From Ramlibacter sp. WS9 (GTDB lineage Bacteria > Pseudomonadota > Gammaproteobacteria > Burkholderiales > Burkholderiaceae_C): a stretch of DNA of 64,000 nt. The notes beneath the pieces were generated by a model that saw only the letters and a list, made by a program, of their open reading frames with translations, did no database searches and was not told where the DNA came from. The DNA lies in contig NZ_RKMB01000006.1 in NCBI RefSeq assembly GCF_003797765.1, positions 186,001-250,000 on the forward strand. Reading direction: 5' to 3'. A program made the position numbers and the translations under genes. Below, in pieces: positions 26,825 to 35,476 of the stretch; within the stretch, counting starts at the first letter, position 1, and the number at the start of each line of letters is the position of its first letter.

Positions 26825-27225
26825 CAGCATTGATTGACCAAGCCATCCGGTTCGCCGCCGTCGGGGCCGCCAATACGGCCATCGGCTTGCTCGCCATCTA
26901 CGGGACCATGTACCTCTTCGGCACGGACCCCATCACTGCCAATGCCATCGGATACGCCATCGGGATGGCCTGCAGTTTCACGCTGAACCGTTCGTGGACT
27001 TTCGCCAGCCGGCAGCCCGTCGCCCGGGTGCTGCCCAGATTTCTCCTCGTTGTCGCTGCAGCGTATCTCTTGAACCTGGCCACTGTGGTCGGGGTCATTT
27101 CGCAGGCGCACATGAACCCCTACCTGGCTCAGGCGCTCGGGGTGGCGGTCTACACGGCCGTTGCGTTCATCGGCTGCCGCGTGTTCGTCTTCGGGCATGA
27201 AGCGCCGATGCGAAGTGCACGGTGA
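26821..27225 (+). CDS. GtrA-family membrane protein (lipid-linked sugar flippase)
   Basis: 134 residues from GTG 26821, overlapping the methyltransferase stop by four bases. Four transmembrane helices are visible. The family pattern reads IRFAAVGAANTAIGLLAIYGTMYLFG, then ANAIGYAIGMACSFTLNRSWTF, then ending in TAVAFIGCRVFVF. GtrA proteins flip undecaprenyl-phosphate sugars across the inner membrane. It completes a GtrB-GtrA-type pathway behind the Tad operon. Confidence 0.88.
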   Translation: MTALIDQAIRFAAVGAANTAIGLLAIYGTMYLFGTDPITANAIGYAIGMACSFTLNRSWTFASRQPVARVLPRFLLVVAAAYLLNLATVVGVISQAHMNPYLAQALGVAVYTAVAFIGCRVFVFGHEAPMRSAR

Positions 27226-27257
27226 TAATGGGCCATGGCTTCCGCGAGTTCATCCCC

Positions 27258-27575
27258 ATGCCCCAGCCCCTGCGCCTCTGCCTTCCCTTGGCCCTCTTCA
27301 CCACGCTCAGCGCCTGCGCCCAGCAGCCCCCTCAGGTGCCCGCCGCACCGCGTCCACCCGTGATCGCGCCCAATGAGTGCAACGACGCCGCCGCGCAGTT
27401 CGCGGTGGGCAAGATTGCCGACGCGAAGCTGGCCGAAGAGGCTCGGGTGCGCGCCAGTGCGCTGCGGGTGCGCATGGTCCGCCCCGGCCAGATGGTCACG
27501 ATGGAGTTCGATGCGAGCCGGCTGACGATCGAGGTCGACGCCGGTGGAAAGGTCGCGAGCGTCCGCTGCGGGTAA
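27258..27575 (+). CDS. I78-family peptidase inhibitor-like lipoprotein
   Basis: 105 residues from ATG 27258. An upstream ATG at 27222 lies in the end of GtrA and spoils the signal. The signal peptide ends in the lipobox LSAC. After a Pro-rich linker comes the I78 pattern CNDAAAQFAVGKIADAKLAEEARVRASALRVRMVRPGQMVTMEFDASRLTIEVDAGGKVASVRCG, with the paired Cys. Likely an envelope-anchored inhibitor of serine proteases. Immediately downstream is a 255-bp palindromic repeat. Confidence 0.83.
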   Translation: MPQPLRLCLPLALFTTLSACAQQPPQVPAAPRPPVIAPNECNDAAAQFAVGKIADAKLAEEARVRASALRVRMVRPGQMVTMEFDASRLTIEVDAGGKVASVRCG

Positions 27576-27590
27576 ACCTGTCGCGTTCCA

Positions 27591-27845
27591 GCACCTCGCG
27601 TCGCGTCAGGCGGTACGCGGCAGAGCCGATCTCTGTGGCGGCTGAGATTCTTGGACCGGGGTCGGGCGCGCCTTGGCGCGCTTCGTTGACTGACTCGCCG
27701 GACCTGTCCGAGCAGAGCGGCCTTAGGCGCTCTGTGAGTTGTACGGCGCCGGCCCCGGGCCAAGAATCTCAGCGGAGTCGGCGCGAAGCGACGACCGCCA
27801 CAGTGTGAGGCCCTGCCGCGTACCGCCTGACGCGACGCGAGGTGC
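27591..27845. repeat. Large palindromic repeat element, copy at 27.6 kb
   Basis: Perfect 33-bp terminal inverted repeats (27591-27623 and 27813-27845). A second 14-bp pair lies inside: GCTGAGATTCTTGG at 27641 and its complement at 27760. The centre reads CTGTCCGAGC, then a stem AGAGCG/CGCTCT with loop GCCTTAGG, then GTGAGTTGT. It occupies the whole gap between the convergent I78 and polA stop codons. No ORF with family-like content. The core is shared with the elements at 33.8, 50.8 and 51.2 kb. Confidence 0.88.
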
Positions 27846-27873
27846 CACGAATGCAACCCGCGCAGACCAGAGC

Positions 27874-30702
27874 TCAGTGCGCCTTTTCCCAATTCTCGCC
27901 AACGCCGATTTCCGCCAGCAACGGAGCGCGCAGCTCCGCGACGCCTGCCATCAAGCGCGGGACCTCGGTACGCACCCACTCGACCTCGTCCTCGGGCACT
28001 TCGAACACCAGTTCGTCGTGCACCTGCATGATCATCTTGGTGCGGCGCTTTTCGGCGTCCAGCACATCCTGCACCTTGACCATCGACAGCTTGATCAGGT
28101 CGGCCGCCGTGCCCTGCATCGGCGCGTTGATCGCCTGGCGCTCGGCGCCGCCGCGGCGCGGGCCGTTGGGTGAATTGATCTCGGGCAGGTACAGGCGACG
28201 GCCGAACACCGTTTCGACGTAGCCCTTGCTCTTGGCCGTCATCTTCGTCTCGTCCATGTAGTTCTTGACGCCGGGATACCGCTCGAAATAGCGCTGGATG
28301 TAGTTCTTGGCCGCCGTGTTGTCGATGCCCAGGTTCCGCGCCAGGCCGAAGCTGCTCATGCCGTAGATGAGACCGAAGTTGATGACCTTGGCGTAGCGGC
28401 GCTGCTCGCTCGACACGTCGCCCGGGGCGACGCCGAACACTTCCGCCGCCGTGGCGCGGTGCACATCCATGCCTTCCTTGAACGCACGCAGCAGCGCTTC
28501 GTCTTCGGACAGGTGCGCCATGATGCGCAGCTCGATCTGGCTGTAGTCGGCGCTGGCGATGAAGTGGCCAGGCGCCGCGACGAAGGCTTCGCGCACGCGC
28601 CGGCCTTCAGCCGTCTTGACCGGGATGTTCTGCAGGTTGGGATCGTTGCTGGACAGCCGGCCGGTGATCGCCACGGCTTGCGCGTAATGCGTGTGGACGC
28701 GCCCGGTTCTCGGATGCGCCATCTGCGCGAGCTTGTCGGTGTAGGTGCCCTTGAGTTTGGACAAGCCGCGATGCTCCAGCAGCTTCGCGGGCAAAGGGTA
28801 GTCCTCGGCGAGCTTTTCCAGCACCTCCTCGTCGGTGCTGGGCACGCCGCTGGGCGTCTTTTTCACGACCGGGAGGCCCAGCTTGGTGAACAGGATCTCG
28901 CCGATCTGCTTGGGCGAGCCCAGGTTGAACGGCTGGCCCGCGAGGTCATGCGCCTCCTGTTCCAGCTGCATCATGCGCTGGCCCAGCTCAGTGCTCTGCT
29001 TGGCGAGCATCGGCCCGTCGATCAGCACGCCGTTGCGCTCGACGCGGTACAGCGCCTCGCTGCTTCGGATCTCCAGTTCGTAGATGAAACGCAGCTTGCT
29101 GTCGGCCTGCACGCGGGGCCACAGGGCCAGATGCACGTCCAGCGTCTGGTCCGAGTCCTCACACGAGTACTCGGCCGCCTTGTCCACCGCCACCTGCGAA
29201 AACGAGATCTGGTGCGCGCCCTTGCCGGTGAGGGATTCGTAGTCGATGCCGCTGCGGCCCAGGTGGCGCTCGGCCAGGCTGGACAGGCCGTGCGGCTTGT
29301 GCACTTCGAGCACATAGCTTTGCAGCATCGTGTCGTGGGCATAGCCCTGCACCTCGATGCCGTGGTTGGCGAACACGTGGCGGTCGTACTTGACGTGCTG
29401 GCCCAGCTTCAGCTTCGCCGGGTTCTCCAGCCAGGGCTTGAGCTTCGCGAGCACCTCTTCGCGCGGCAGTTGCTCGGGCGCGTCGCCGTAGCTGTGCGCC
29501 AGCGGGATGTACGCCGCCTCGCCGGGCTTCACGCTGAACGACACGCCCACGATCTCGGCAATCATCTCGTCGAGCGAACTGGTTTCCGTGTCCACCGCCA
29601 CCAGCTCCGCCGCCTCGATCTTCGCCAACCACTCATCGAGTTGCGCCCAGGTGAAGATGGTGTCGTACTGCAGGTTGCTGGCCTGCGAAGCGCCCGAGAG
29701 GTCGGGCTCGTCGAACAGGCCACCCGTGTCGCCGGGGCCGACCTTCTTCTTGCTTTTGTGCTCCTGCGCCAGTTCCGGCGGCACGTCGTGCGTCTCGAGC
29801 TGCTTGACCAGCCCCTTGAAGCCGTACTTGTCGTAGAAGGCCTTCAGGCCTTCGGTGTCCTGGCCCTCGGTGACCTTGATGTCGTCCAGCGAAGGCAGGC
29901 CGGGGATGTAGTCCGTCAGCTCGCAATCCTTCTTGATCGTCAGCAGCGCGCGGCCCTTGGGCAGCCAGTCCAGGGCTTTGCGCAAGTTTTCGCCAACGGC
30001 GCCCTTCACTTCGGCGGCTCGCTCCACCAAAGCGTCGAGCGACCCGTATTCCTGCAGAAGCTTCACGGCCGTCTTGGGGCCGACCTTGTCGACGCCCGGC
30101 ACGTTGTCGACCGAATCGCCCACCAGTGTCTGGTAGTCGACCATCAGCCGCGGGGGCACGCCGAATTCGGCTTCCACACCGGCGACGTCGCGTTTGCGGT
30201 CGTTCATGGTGTCGATCACCGTAACGTTCTCGTTGACCAGCTGGCTCAGGTCCTTGTCACCGCTGGAGATGATGGTGTCGAGACCGCGCTCGGTGCCCAT
30301 GCAGGCCAGCGTGCCGATCACATCGTCGGCTTCCACGCCGGGGATGTTCAGCACTTTCCAGCCCAGGAGACGCACGACCTCGTGGATCGGGTCGATCTGC
30401 AGCCGCAGGTCCGGCGGCATCGGCGAGCGATTGGCCTTGTACTCGGGGTACAGCTCGTCGCGGAAGGTCGGCCCCGGCGCGTCGAACACGCACACCACAT
30501 AGTCGGCCAGCACGTCCTTGCGCAGCTTTTGCAGCATGTTGATCATGCCGCGGATGGCGCCGGTCGCCGGGCTCGCCGGGTCGCCCGGCACCGCGCGCAG
30601 GTCGGGCATGGCATGGAATGCGCGGTACAGGTAGCTGGAACCGTCCACCAGCAGCAGCACCGGTCGCTTTTCGTTAGGGGTCAACTCGCTCATGGCAGGC
30701 AT
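27874..30702 (-). CDS. polA: DNA polymerase I
   Basis: 942 residues, full length. The 5'-3' exonuclease domain (~1-300) includes LLLVDGSSYLYRAFHA and GDKDLSQLV. The 3'-5' exonuclease domain (~345-530) keeps its metal-binding Asp/Glu in VAVDTETSSLDEM, so proofreading is probably active. Polymerase motifs are A (SADYSQIELRIMAHLS), B (RRYAKVINFGLIYGMSSFG) and C (MQVHDELVFEV). It removes RNA primers and fills gaps in repair. ATG at 30702 has AAGGG upstream; the ATG nine bases on (MSELT) is an equally plausible start. Confidence 0.96.
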   Translation of the reverse strand: MPAMSELTPNEKRPVLLLVDGSSYLYRAFHAMPDLRAVPGDPASPATGAIRGMINMLQKLRKDVLADYVVCVFDAPGPTFRDELYPEYKANRSPMPPDLRLQIDPIHEVVRLLGWKVLNIPGVEADDVIGTLACMGTERGLDTIISSGDKDLSQLVNENVTVIDTMNDRKRDVAGVEAEFGVPPRLMVDYQTLVGDSVDNVPGVDKVGPKTAVKLLQEYGSLDALVERAAEVKGAVGENLRKALDWLPKGRALLTIKKDCELTDYIPGLPSLDDIKVTEGQDTEGLKAFYDKYGFKGLVKQLETHDVPPELAQEHKSKKKVGPGDTGGLFDEPDLSGASQASNLQYDTIFTWAQLDEWLAKIEAAELVAVDTETSSLDEMIAEIVGVSFSVKPGEAAYIPLAHSYGDAPEQLPREEVLAKLKPWLENPAKLKLGQHVKYDRHVFANHGIEVQGYAHDTMLQSYVLEVHKPHGLSSLAERHLGRSGIDYESLTGKGAHQISFSQVAVDKAAEYSCEDSDQTLDVHLALWPRVQADSKLRFIYELEIRSSEALYRVERNGVLIDGPMLAKQSTELGQRMMQLEQEAHDLAGQPFNLGSPKQIGEILFTKLGLPVVKKTPSGVPSTDEEVLEKLAEDYPLPAKLLEHRGLSKLKGTYTDKLAQMAHPRTGRVHTHYAQAVAITGRLSSNDPNLQNIPVKTAEGRRVREAFVAAPGHFIASADYSQIELRIMAHLSEDEALLRAFKEGMDVHRATAAEVFGVAPGDVSSEQRRYAKVINFGLIYGMSSFGLARNLGIDNTAAKNYIQRYFERYPGVKNYMDETKMTAKSKGYVETVFGRRLYLPEINSPNGPRRGGAERQAINAPMQGTAADLIKLSMVKVQDVLDAEKRRTKMIMQVHDELVFEVPEDEVEWVRTEVPRLMAGVAELRAPLLAEIGVGENWEKAH

Positions 30703-30751
30703 TGTGCCCTTGGCGGCGGCCCCTTCTTGTCAGGCTCTTACAATCCCCCCC

Positions 30752-31039
30752 ATGCACCCGAAGTTCCTGCTCCTCCTCCCGCTGGTGGCCTGTACGGCAT
30801 TGGCCGCCCAGCCCGCGCCGGCACCGGCGCCCGCGCCGCTCGTGGCGGAGCAAGCCACGCCGGATGGCCGCAAGAACCAGAAGGTCGAACTCATCCGCGT
30901 CGAGGATGACGCCGTGGTGATCGACGAGGTGCGCTACGCGGGGCAGACGGAAAGCATCAAGGTCCAGCCCAAGGGGCGTGCCCCCGCGTATGAAATTCAG
31001 CCGACCGGCCGGCGCGTCTGGAACGTCTTCAGCTTCTGA
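30752..31039 (+). CDS. Exported DUF2782 domain-containing protein
   Basis: 95 residues from ATG 30752. A signal peptide ([19 protein letters not shown]) precedes a short Pro-Ala run. The DUF2782 part is [40 protein letters not shown]. This small family is typical of beta-proteobacteria next to polA and thrB. Function unknown. Its stop overlaps the first base of the thrB start. Confidence 0.85.
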   Translation: MHPKFLLLLPLVACTALAAQPAPAPAPAPLVAEQATPDGRKNQKVELIRVEDDAVVIDEVRYAGQTESIKVQPKGRAPAYEIQPTGRRVWNVFSF

Positions 31040-32013
31040 TGGCGGTCTTTACCGAAGTCTCCGAGGGCGAGGCCAGCGAGCTCGCGCGCGCGCTGCAGCT
31101 CGGCGAGCTGCGCGAGTTGCGTGGCATCCAGGGCGGCATCGAGAACACAAATTACTTCCTGACAACCGAGCTCGGCGAGTACGTTTTGACGCTGTTCGAG
31201 CGGCTGACGCAGGAGCAGTTGCCCTTCTACCTGCACCTGATGAAGCACCTGGCGCAGCGCGGCATCCCCGTTCCGGAGCCGCACGCACTGCCTGCGAGCG
31301 CTTCAGCGGGCAACCCGGACGGCCAGCTGCTGCACCAGGTCTGCGGCAAGCCGGCCGCCGTGGTGGACAAGCTGTGCGGCAAGAGCGAACTGGCGCCCAC
31401 ACCGGCCCACTGCGCGGGTGTGGGCGAGATGCTGGCGCGCATGCATCTCGCAGGCCGCGACTTTCCGCTCAACCAGCCCAACTTGCGCGGCCTGCCCTGG
31501 TGGAATGAAACCGTGCCGGTGGTGCTGCCCCACGTGGACGAGAGCCAGGCCGCCCTGCTGCGCAGCGAGCTGGCCTTCCAGAACCACGTGGCGACGACGT
31601 CCGCCTACGCCGCCCTGCCGCGCGGCCCGGTGCACGCCGACCTTTTCCGTGACAACGTCATGTTCGAAGAGGGCCGGCTGACGGGCTTCTTCGACTTCTA
31701 TTTCGCGGGCGTCGATAGCTGGCTGTTCGACCTGGCGGTGTGCCTGAACGACTGGTGCATCGACCTGGCCACGGGCGCGCACGACGAGGAGCGCGCCCGC
31801 GCCTTCCTGGACGCCTATACGGGCGTGCGGCCCCTGGCACGCGCGGAGCGCGAGCTGCTCCCCGCGATGCTGCGCGCCGGCGCATTGCGCTTCTGGATCT
31901 CGCGCCTGTGGGACTTTCACCTGCCGCGCGAGGCCGCGATGCTGCAGGCGCACGACCCTGCCCACTTCGAGCGGGTGCTGCGCCAGCGGGTGCGCCAGCC
32001 CGTGAGCGCCTGA
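31039..32013 (+). CDS. thrB: Homoserine kinase, choline-kinase fold (ThrB type II)
   Basis: 324 residues. It phosphorylates homoserine in threonine synthesis, using the APH/choline-kinase fold rather than the GHMP fold. Marks: [24 protein letters not shown] (nucleotide site), the catalytic [11 protein letters not shown], and the metal-binding [25 protein letters not shown]. It overlaps the DUF2782 stop by one base, so the two are probably co-translated. Confidence 0.93.
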   Translation: MAVFTEVSEGEASELARALQLGELRELRGIQGGIENTNYFLTTELGEYVLTLFERLTQEQLPFYLHLMKHLAQRGIPVPEPHALPASASAGNPDGQLLHQVCGKPAAVVDKLCGKSELAPTPAHCAGVGEMLARMHLAGRDFPLNQPNLRGLPWWNETVPVVLPHVDESQAALLRSELAFQNHVATTSAYAALPRGPVHADLFRDNVMFEEGRLTGFFDFYFAGVDSWLFDLAVCLNDWCIDLATGAHDEERARAFLDAYTGVRPLARAERELLPAMLRAGALRFWISRLWDFHLPREAAMLQAHDPAHFERVLRQRVRQPVSA

Positions 32014-32136
32014 CTTCAGTCCCAGCACACCGCCGAACATCGGCGCTTGCGTTAAATTTGTCACGCATCCCGTCCCGCCGCGGCGTCCGCGCCGCAATGA
32101 ACCCGCCTCCAAAGCGACTGCCGTAACGTATCTCCC

Positions 32137-32928
32137 ATGAAACTCAACATCGTTCCCGCGGGCACCGGCATCCAATGGGTCAAACTCGGTATCAGAACCT
32201 TCCTGAAGCAGCCTTTGGCTCTCACAGGCCTGTTCTTTCTCTATTGGGCGGCAGCGTTCCTGCTGCTGGTGCTGCCGCTCGTCGGGCCCATCCTGGCGCT
32301 GGCCACCATGCCGATCTCGACGCTGGGGATGATGATCGCGAGCCACGAAGCCGTGGAAGGGCGGTTTCCCATGCCCCGCGCCGTCGCCGCCCTCTTTCGC
32401 GCCGGCCGGAAGCGCCTGCTGGCCCTGGGGCTACTGGGGCTCATCTTCGCGGGCGTCATGATAGGCCTGATGGCGCTCGTGCCGCTGATGGTGGACGTGT
32501 CGCAACTTCGGACGACCGTGACGCCCGAGACGATGACGCCCGAAATCGCGGCGCAGGTGCTGACCGCCATGTCGGTCGCGGCTCTGTTGTACCTGCCGAT
32601 CTCGCTGATGTTCTGGCACGCCCCTGCCCTCGTGTACTGGCACGGCGTCTCGCCGGTCAAAAGCCTCTTCTTCAGCGTCGTGGCGTGCCTGCGCAACGGC
32701 AAAGCGCTGCTTCTGTTCGGCCTGGCCTGGGCCGCCGTGGTGTTCGCCGCGTTGATGGTCATGGCAGTGCTATCGCTGGTGACGGGCCAGCTGGTGGCCG
32801 CCTTCGCGTTCCAGCCCCTGGTGCTCATGATCTCGGCCATGTTTTCCACCTCGCTGTATTTCACCTTTCGTGATAGCTTCGTCGCCACCTCGGACCCCGC
32901 CCAACCATCCCCCGGAGAGCCCACATGA
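32137..32928 (+). CDS. BPSS1780-family membrane protein
   Basis: 263 residues with about five to six hydrophobic helices. The N-terminus LNIVPAGTGIQWVKLGIRTFLKQPLALTGLFFLYW is typical of this Burkholderiales family, as is AFAFQPLVLMISAMFSTSLYFTFRDSF at the end. Function unknown. Its stop overlaps the FecR-like start (ATGA, 32925-32928), implying coupled translation. Confidence 0.82.
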   Translation: MKLNIVPAGTGIQWVKLGIRTFLKQPLALTGLFFLYWAAAFLLLVLPLVGPILALATMPISTLGMMIASHEAVEGRFPMPRAVAALFRAGRKRLLALGLLGLIFAGVMIGLMALVPLMVDVSQLRTTVTPETMTPEIAAQVLTAMSVAALLYLPISLMFWHAPALVYWHGVSPVKSLFFSVVACLRNGKALLLFGLAWAAVVFAALMVMAVLSLVTGQLVAAFAFQPLVLMISAMFSTSLYFTFRDSFVATSDPAQPSPGEPT

Positions 32929-33671
32929 CACAGCACTTCCTGCAAGGCCGCACTGAACAAGAGGTACTGTGGTTCCAGCGCCGCAGCTTCCTGCAGGCCG
33001 CGGCTGCGTGGACCGGGTTGGGCGGGTTCACGGCGGCCCAGGCGCAGTACCGCAGCAACATCGTCGAACTGCGCGGCGACGCGCTGATCAACGGGCAACG
33101 GCTCAACCCGCAGCAGACCATCCAGACCGGCGACAACCTCGAGACCGGGCCGGGCTCGCAACTGGTCTTCGTGATCGGCACCTCGTCTTTCCTGGTGCGC
33201 CAGAACACGCGCTTCGCGGTGCAGCGCGGCAACACACTCAACGCGGTGAGCGTGTTGCGGCTGCTGACCGGCGCCGTCGCGAGCGTCTGGGGCCGGGGCA
33301 ACACGCGGCAGATCGTCACGCCCACGCTCACGGCGGGCATCCGCGGCACCGGCGTGTACACGGAAGTGTTTCCCCAGCAAAGTTACCGGAGCTACTTCTG
33401 CAACTGCTACGGCACGGTGGACATGAATGCGGGGCCTGACAAGACCACCTCGCGATCGGACTACCACCAGGCGTTCTGGGGCGAGGCGGAGCCCAAGAAC
33501 GGCCGCTCCCTCACGCCCGCCAAGGCCATCAACCACACCGACGAGGAGCTGGAATACCTGGCCAAGCTGGTCAACCAGCGCACGGCCTGGGAGATCTCGG
33601 GCAAGAAAGGCGAGAAGGACGGCTCGGGTTACGGGGAAGAAAAGCCAGCAGGCGCGCAGCCGACGAAATGA
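32925..33671 (+). CDS. FecR-domain-like exported protein
   Basis: 248 residues. A twin-Arg pair and hydrophobic stretch (QRRSFLQAAAAWTGLGGFTAAQA) suggest a Tat signal. The next ~120 residues follow the FecR/LysM-less surface pattern GDALINGQRL, QTGDNLETGPGSQLVFVIGTSSFLVRQNTRF, LLTGAVASVWG and TPTLTAGIRGTGVYTE. The Cys pair in YFCNCYGTVDM is notable. The tail is Lys/Glu/Gly-rich. There is no FecI or TonB receptor nearby, so signalling is doubtful. A clear terminator follows. Confidence 0.72.
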   Translation: MTQHFLQGRTEQEVLWFQRRSFLQAAAAWTGLGGFTAAQAQYRSNIVELRGDALINGQRLNPQQTIQTGDNLETGPGSQLVFVIGTSSFLVRQNTRFAVQRGNTLNAVSVLRLLTGAVASVWGRGNTRQIVTPTLTAGIRGTGVYTEVFPQQSYRSYFCNCYGTVDMNAGPDKTTSRSDYHQAFWGEAEPKNGRSLTPAKAINHTDEELEYLAKLVNQRTAWEISGKKGEKDGSGYGEEKPAGAQPTK

Positions 33672-33673
33672 GC

Positions 33674-33699
33674 AAAGCCCCGCGATGCGGGGCTTTTTC
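33674..33699 (+). terminator. Rho-independent terminator after the FecR-like gene
   Basis: AAAGCCCCGC, loop GAT, GCGGGGCTTT, followed by more T residues (TTCTTTT). A strong stem with a U-tract two bases after the gene's stop codon; it should end the BPSS1780-FecR transcript. Confidence 0.92.
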
Positions 33700-33705
33700 T
33701 TTTGG

Positions 33706-34093
33706 CTGTCATTGCGGACTCGATCCGCAATCCATGACCCCGAGTTTGGTGTTCGTAGGCCGCGCGGCAAAGCTGTGCGTGGACGGGCTGCGGCGCGAAT
33801 GAAGCCCAGGCGCCCGCGGTGGGCGGTCTTGCGGCCCAGCGTCGCTTGCGACGCGACCGTTTCATGCTCGCAAAACTTGTTTGAGCGGAGCAAGGCGGAG
33901 TGAGTTGTTTTGCGTGGGGCCGCAAGACCGTTCAGCGCGGGGACTCCGTCAGGAGCTTGCGACAGCAAGCGATGCCGGACGCCGTAGCCATCGCGCCGCG
34001 GCCCGGCCATGCACGGCGTTGCTGCGCGCGGCCCACGAGCGCCCAAAGTGAATGCGGGTTCATGGATTGCGGATCGAGAGTCCGCAATGACAG
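33706..34093. repeat. REP-like hairpins framing the 33.8-kb palindromic element
   Basis: At each end is a hairpin made of ATTGCGGA and TCCGCAAT (33711-33731 and 34065-34087), in opposite orientation and extended by matching CTGTC/GACAG and CCATGA/TCATGG edges. Together they form an outer inverted repeat around the inner 250-bp element. The 440-bp gap between the FecR-like and TPR genes holds nothing else that I can recognise. Confidence 0.78.
33770..34019. repeat. Large palindromic repeat element, copy at 33.8 kb
   Basis: Terminal arms of 29 bp (33770-33798 and 33991-34019) match at all but a few positions. Inner arms share GGTCTTGCGGCCC at 33825 and its complement near 33917. The core reads TTGTTTGAGC, then GTGAGTTGT. 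Read on the reverse strand it aligns almost end to end with the copy at 50.8 kb. In this copy the central stem of the core is not complementary, unlike the other three. Confidence 0.86.
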
Positions 34094-34111
34094 CCGGGAT
34101 GACAGCTGCCG

Positions 34112-34585
34112 CTAGTTCTTCGCCTTGTACTCGGCGATCGACTTCGCCAGGTCGGCGTATTCCTCGCAGGTCTTGTTGCCGCAGATCTTCTCCAGCTCCA
34201 CCAGGTGCTTTTCCGCTTCGGCGGGCTTCTTGTCCATCAGGTACGCCTCGCCGATGTACTCGTGGGCGCCTTTGTGGCGCGGATCGAGCCTGAGCGCCGT
34301 GCCGTAGTGCTCGAAGGCCTTCGCGAGGTCGGGCGTGGCACGTTTGCGGTAGCTGTAGCCGAGCAGGTTATGGACATCGGCATTGCGTGGCTCCTCGCGC
34401 GCGGCGGCGTTCAGCTCCGACATGGCGCGGCTCCAGTCTTTGGCACCGATGGCTTTGCGCGCGGCCGCCAGGCGCTCCTTCGCCGACGGACCCGCGGGCA
34501 GGCTCGGGTTGCTGCCCGGCGTGTCGGCGGCGTGGGCCATGAAGGCTGCGGCGGCCAGGGCCGCGAGAAGATATTTGGGATTCAT
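34112..34585 (-). CDS. Exported tetratricopeptide-repeat protein
   Basis: 157 residues from ATG 34583-34585, with AGGAG upstream; longer frames are not signal-like. A signal peptide (MNPKYLLAALAAAAFMAHA) is followed by about two to three TPR units: WSRAMSELNAAAREEPRNADVHNLLGYSYRKRA, LAKAFEHYGTALRLDPRHKGAHEYIGEAYLM. The C-terminus has ICGNKTCEEYADL, a Cys pair. It is probably a periplasmic scaffold. It diverges from the oxidase island promoter region. Confidence 0.82.
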   Translation of the reverse strand: MNPKYLLAALAAAAFMAHAADTPGSNPSLPAGPSAKERLAAARKAIGAKDWSRAMSELNAAAREEPRNADVHNLLGYSYRKRATPDLAKAFEHYGTALRLDPRHKGAHEYIGEAYLMDKKPAEAEKHLVELEKICGNKTCEEYADLAKSIAEYKAKN

Positions 34586-34730
34586 TGCGATCTCTCCTGT
34601 AGTGGAACTGGATAAACGCCGCGCCGCGGCCTTTGGATGCGGCACTAAATCACGCTGCACGCCGCTCATTGTGCTTCCACCCGAAATAGCGAGCTTCGAG
34701 CCGCTAAGCGAACGAGGTTGCCCCAACGCG

Positions 34731-34750
34731 GACTGTCAGACCTGACAGGT
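34731..34750. promoter_or_regulatory. lux-box-like operator at the left edge of the oxidase island
   Basis: GACTGTCAGACCTGACAGGT contains the dyad CTGTCA-N4-TGACAG and fits the CTG-N10-CAG pattern of LuxR-type activator sites. It is followed by GTTGTG and, 22 nt after the dyad, by TGTAGCCT as a possible -10 region. The same arrangement is repeated at the right edge of the island (47622-47641). No LuxR/LuxI pair is in the window. Confidence 0.65.
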
Positions 34751-34822
34751 TGTGGCGCCGCGCGTTGCGGTGTAGCCTTCGCCGCGCCAGCACTGCATGG
34801 CAAAAGAAAAAGGGGAGGGGTC

Positions 34823-35476
34823 ATGACGGATGCGTCGATGCGGGCGGCAGCCTGGGCTGCTCCTGGAAAACTTCGCGTGCTCGGGGGCGTCGCGTTGCAT
34901 GCGCTGCTCGGGTGGAGCGCCGTCTGGCTGCCTTCCACGACATCGGGTGCTTCTCGTGACTGGCTCTGGGGCGCCGCAGGCGCGGTGGTGCTTGGCGGCC
35001 TCCGGCTGGCCGCTGCGCGATGGCCCGCGGCGCGCCCGGCCTCTTCCTCATTGGTGCGTTGCGCTTTGGCCCTGTGCGCAGCCGCTTCCATCGACTTTTC
35101 CATCAGCGCTCCCGATCGCCTCCTCAGCGTGTGCAGCGCGGACACCTCCTGGGACGCGCAGTTCACGTCTCTGATCGAGCACCTTGGGGCGTGTCCCGTC
35201 AGTGGCGCCGCGATGGTGGGGCTGGTCTTGTTCGAGTTCACCGGCGGGCAAGGCCGCGCGAGCTTCTTTCGCGCGGCGCTTGCAGTCGCCGCGATGCTCG
35301 CGGCGATGTCGTTCGCCATGGGGGCCTTGCCATGGCTCGCACGCAGCATGCAGTGGCCCTGGACCGCCGACGCTCTCGTCTTTTCGATGATCTGCAGCAT
35401 GTTGCTGTTGCACCTGCTGCCCCTACAACCACAGAGGAGGAATGAAGCATGCCCCTATCGAGAATTCCCGGCCTGA
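34823..35476 (+). CDS. Uncharacterised polytopic membrane protein, first gene of the oxidase operon
   Basis: 217 residues from ATG 34823 with GGGAGGGG upstream. About five to six hydrophobic helices; the last helices read LAVAAMLAAMSFAMGALPWLA and LVFSMICSMLLLHLLP. Cys residues occur in loops (VCSADTSWD, GACPVSG). No family recognised. Its end overlaps the multicopper oxidase start by 28 bp, so it is tied to it by translation. A role in metal supply or membrane coupling is only a guess from position. Confidence 0.68.
   Translation: MTDASMRAAAWAAPGKLRVLGGVALHALLGWSAVWLPSTTSGASRDWLWGAAGAVVLGGLRLAAARWPAARPASSSLVRCALALCAAASIDFSISAPDRLLSVCSADTSWDAQFTSLIEHLGACPVSGAAMVGLVLFEFTGGQGRASFFRAALAVAAMLAAMSFAMGALPWLARSMQWPWTADALVFSMICSMLLLHLLPLQPQRRNEACPYREFPA

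Noticed and set aside
33700-34110. Open frames across the 33.8-kb element
   Set aside because: They are translations of palindromic repeats (Arg/Ala/Gly-rich) and recur only because the DNA repeats.
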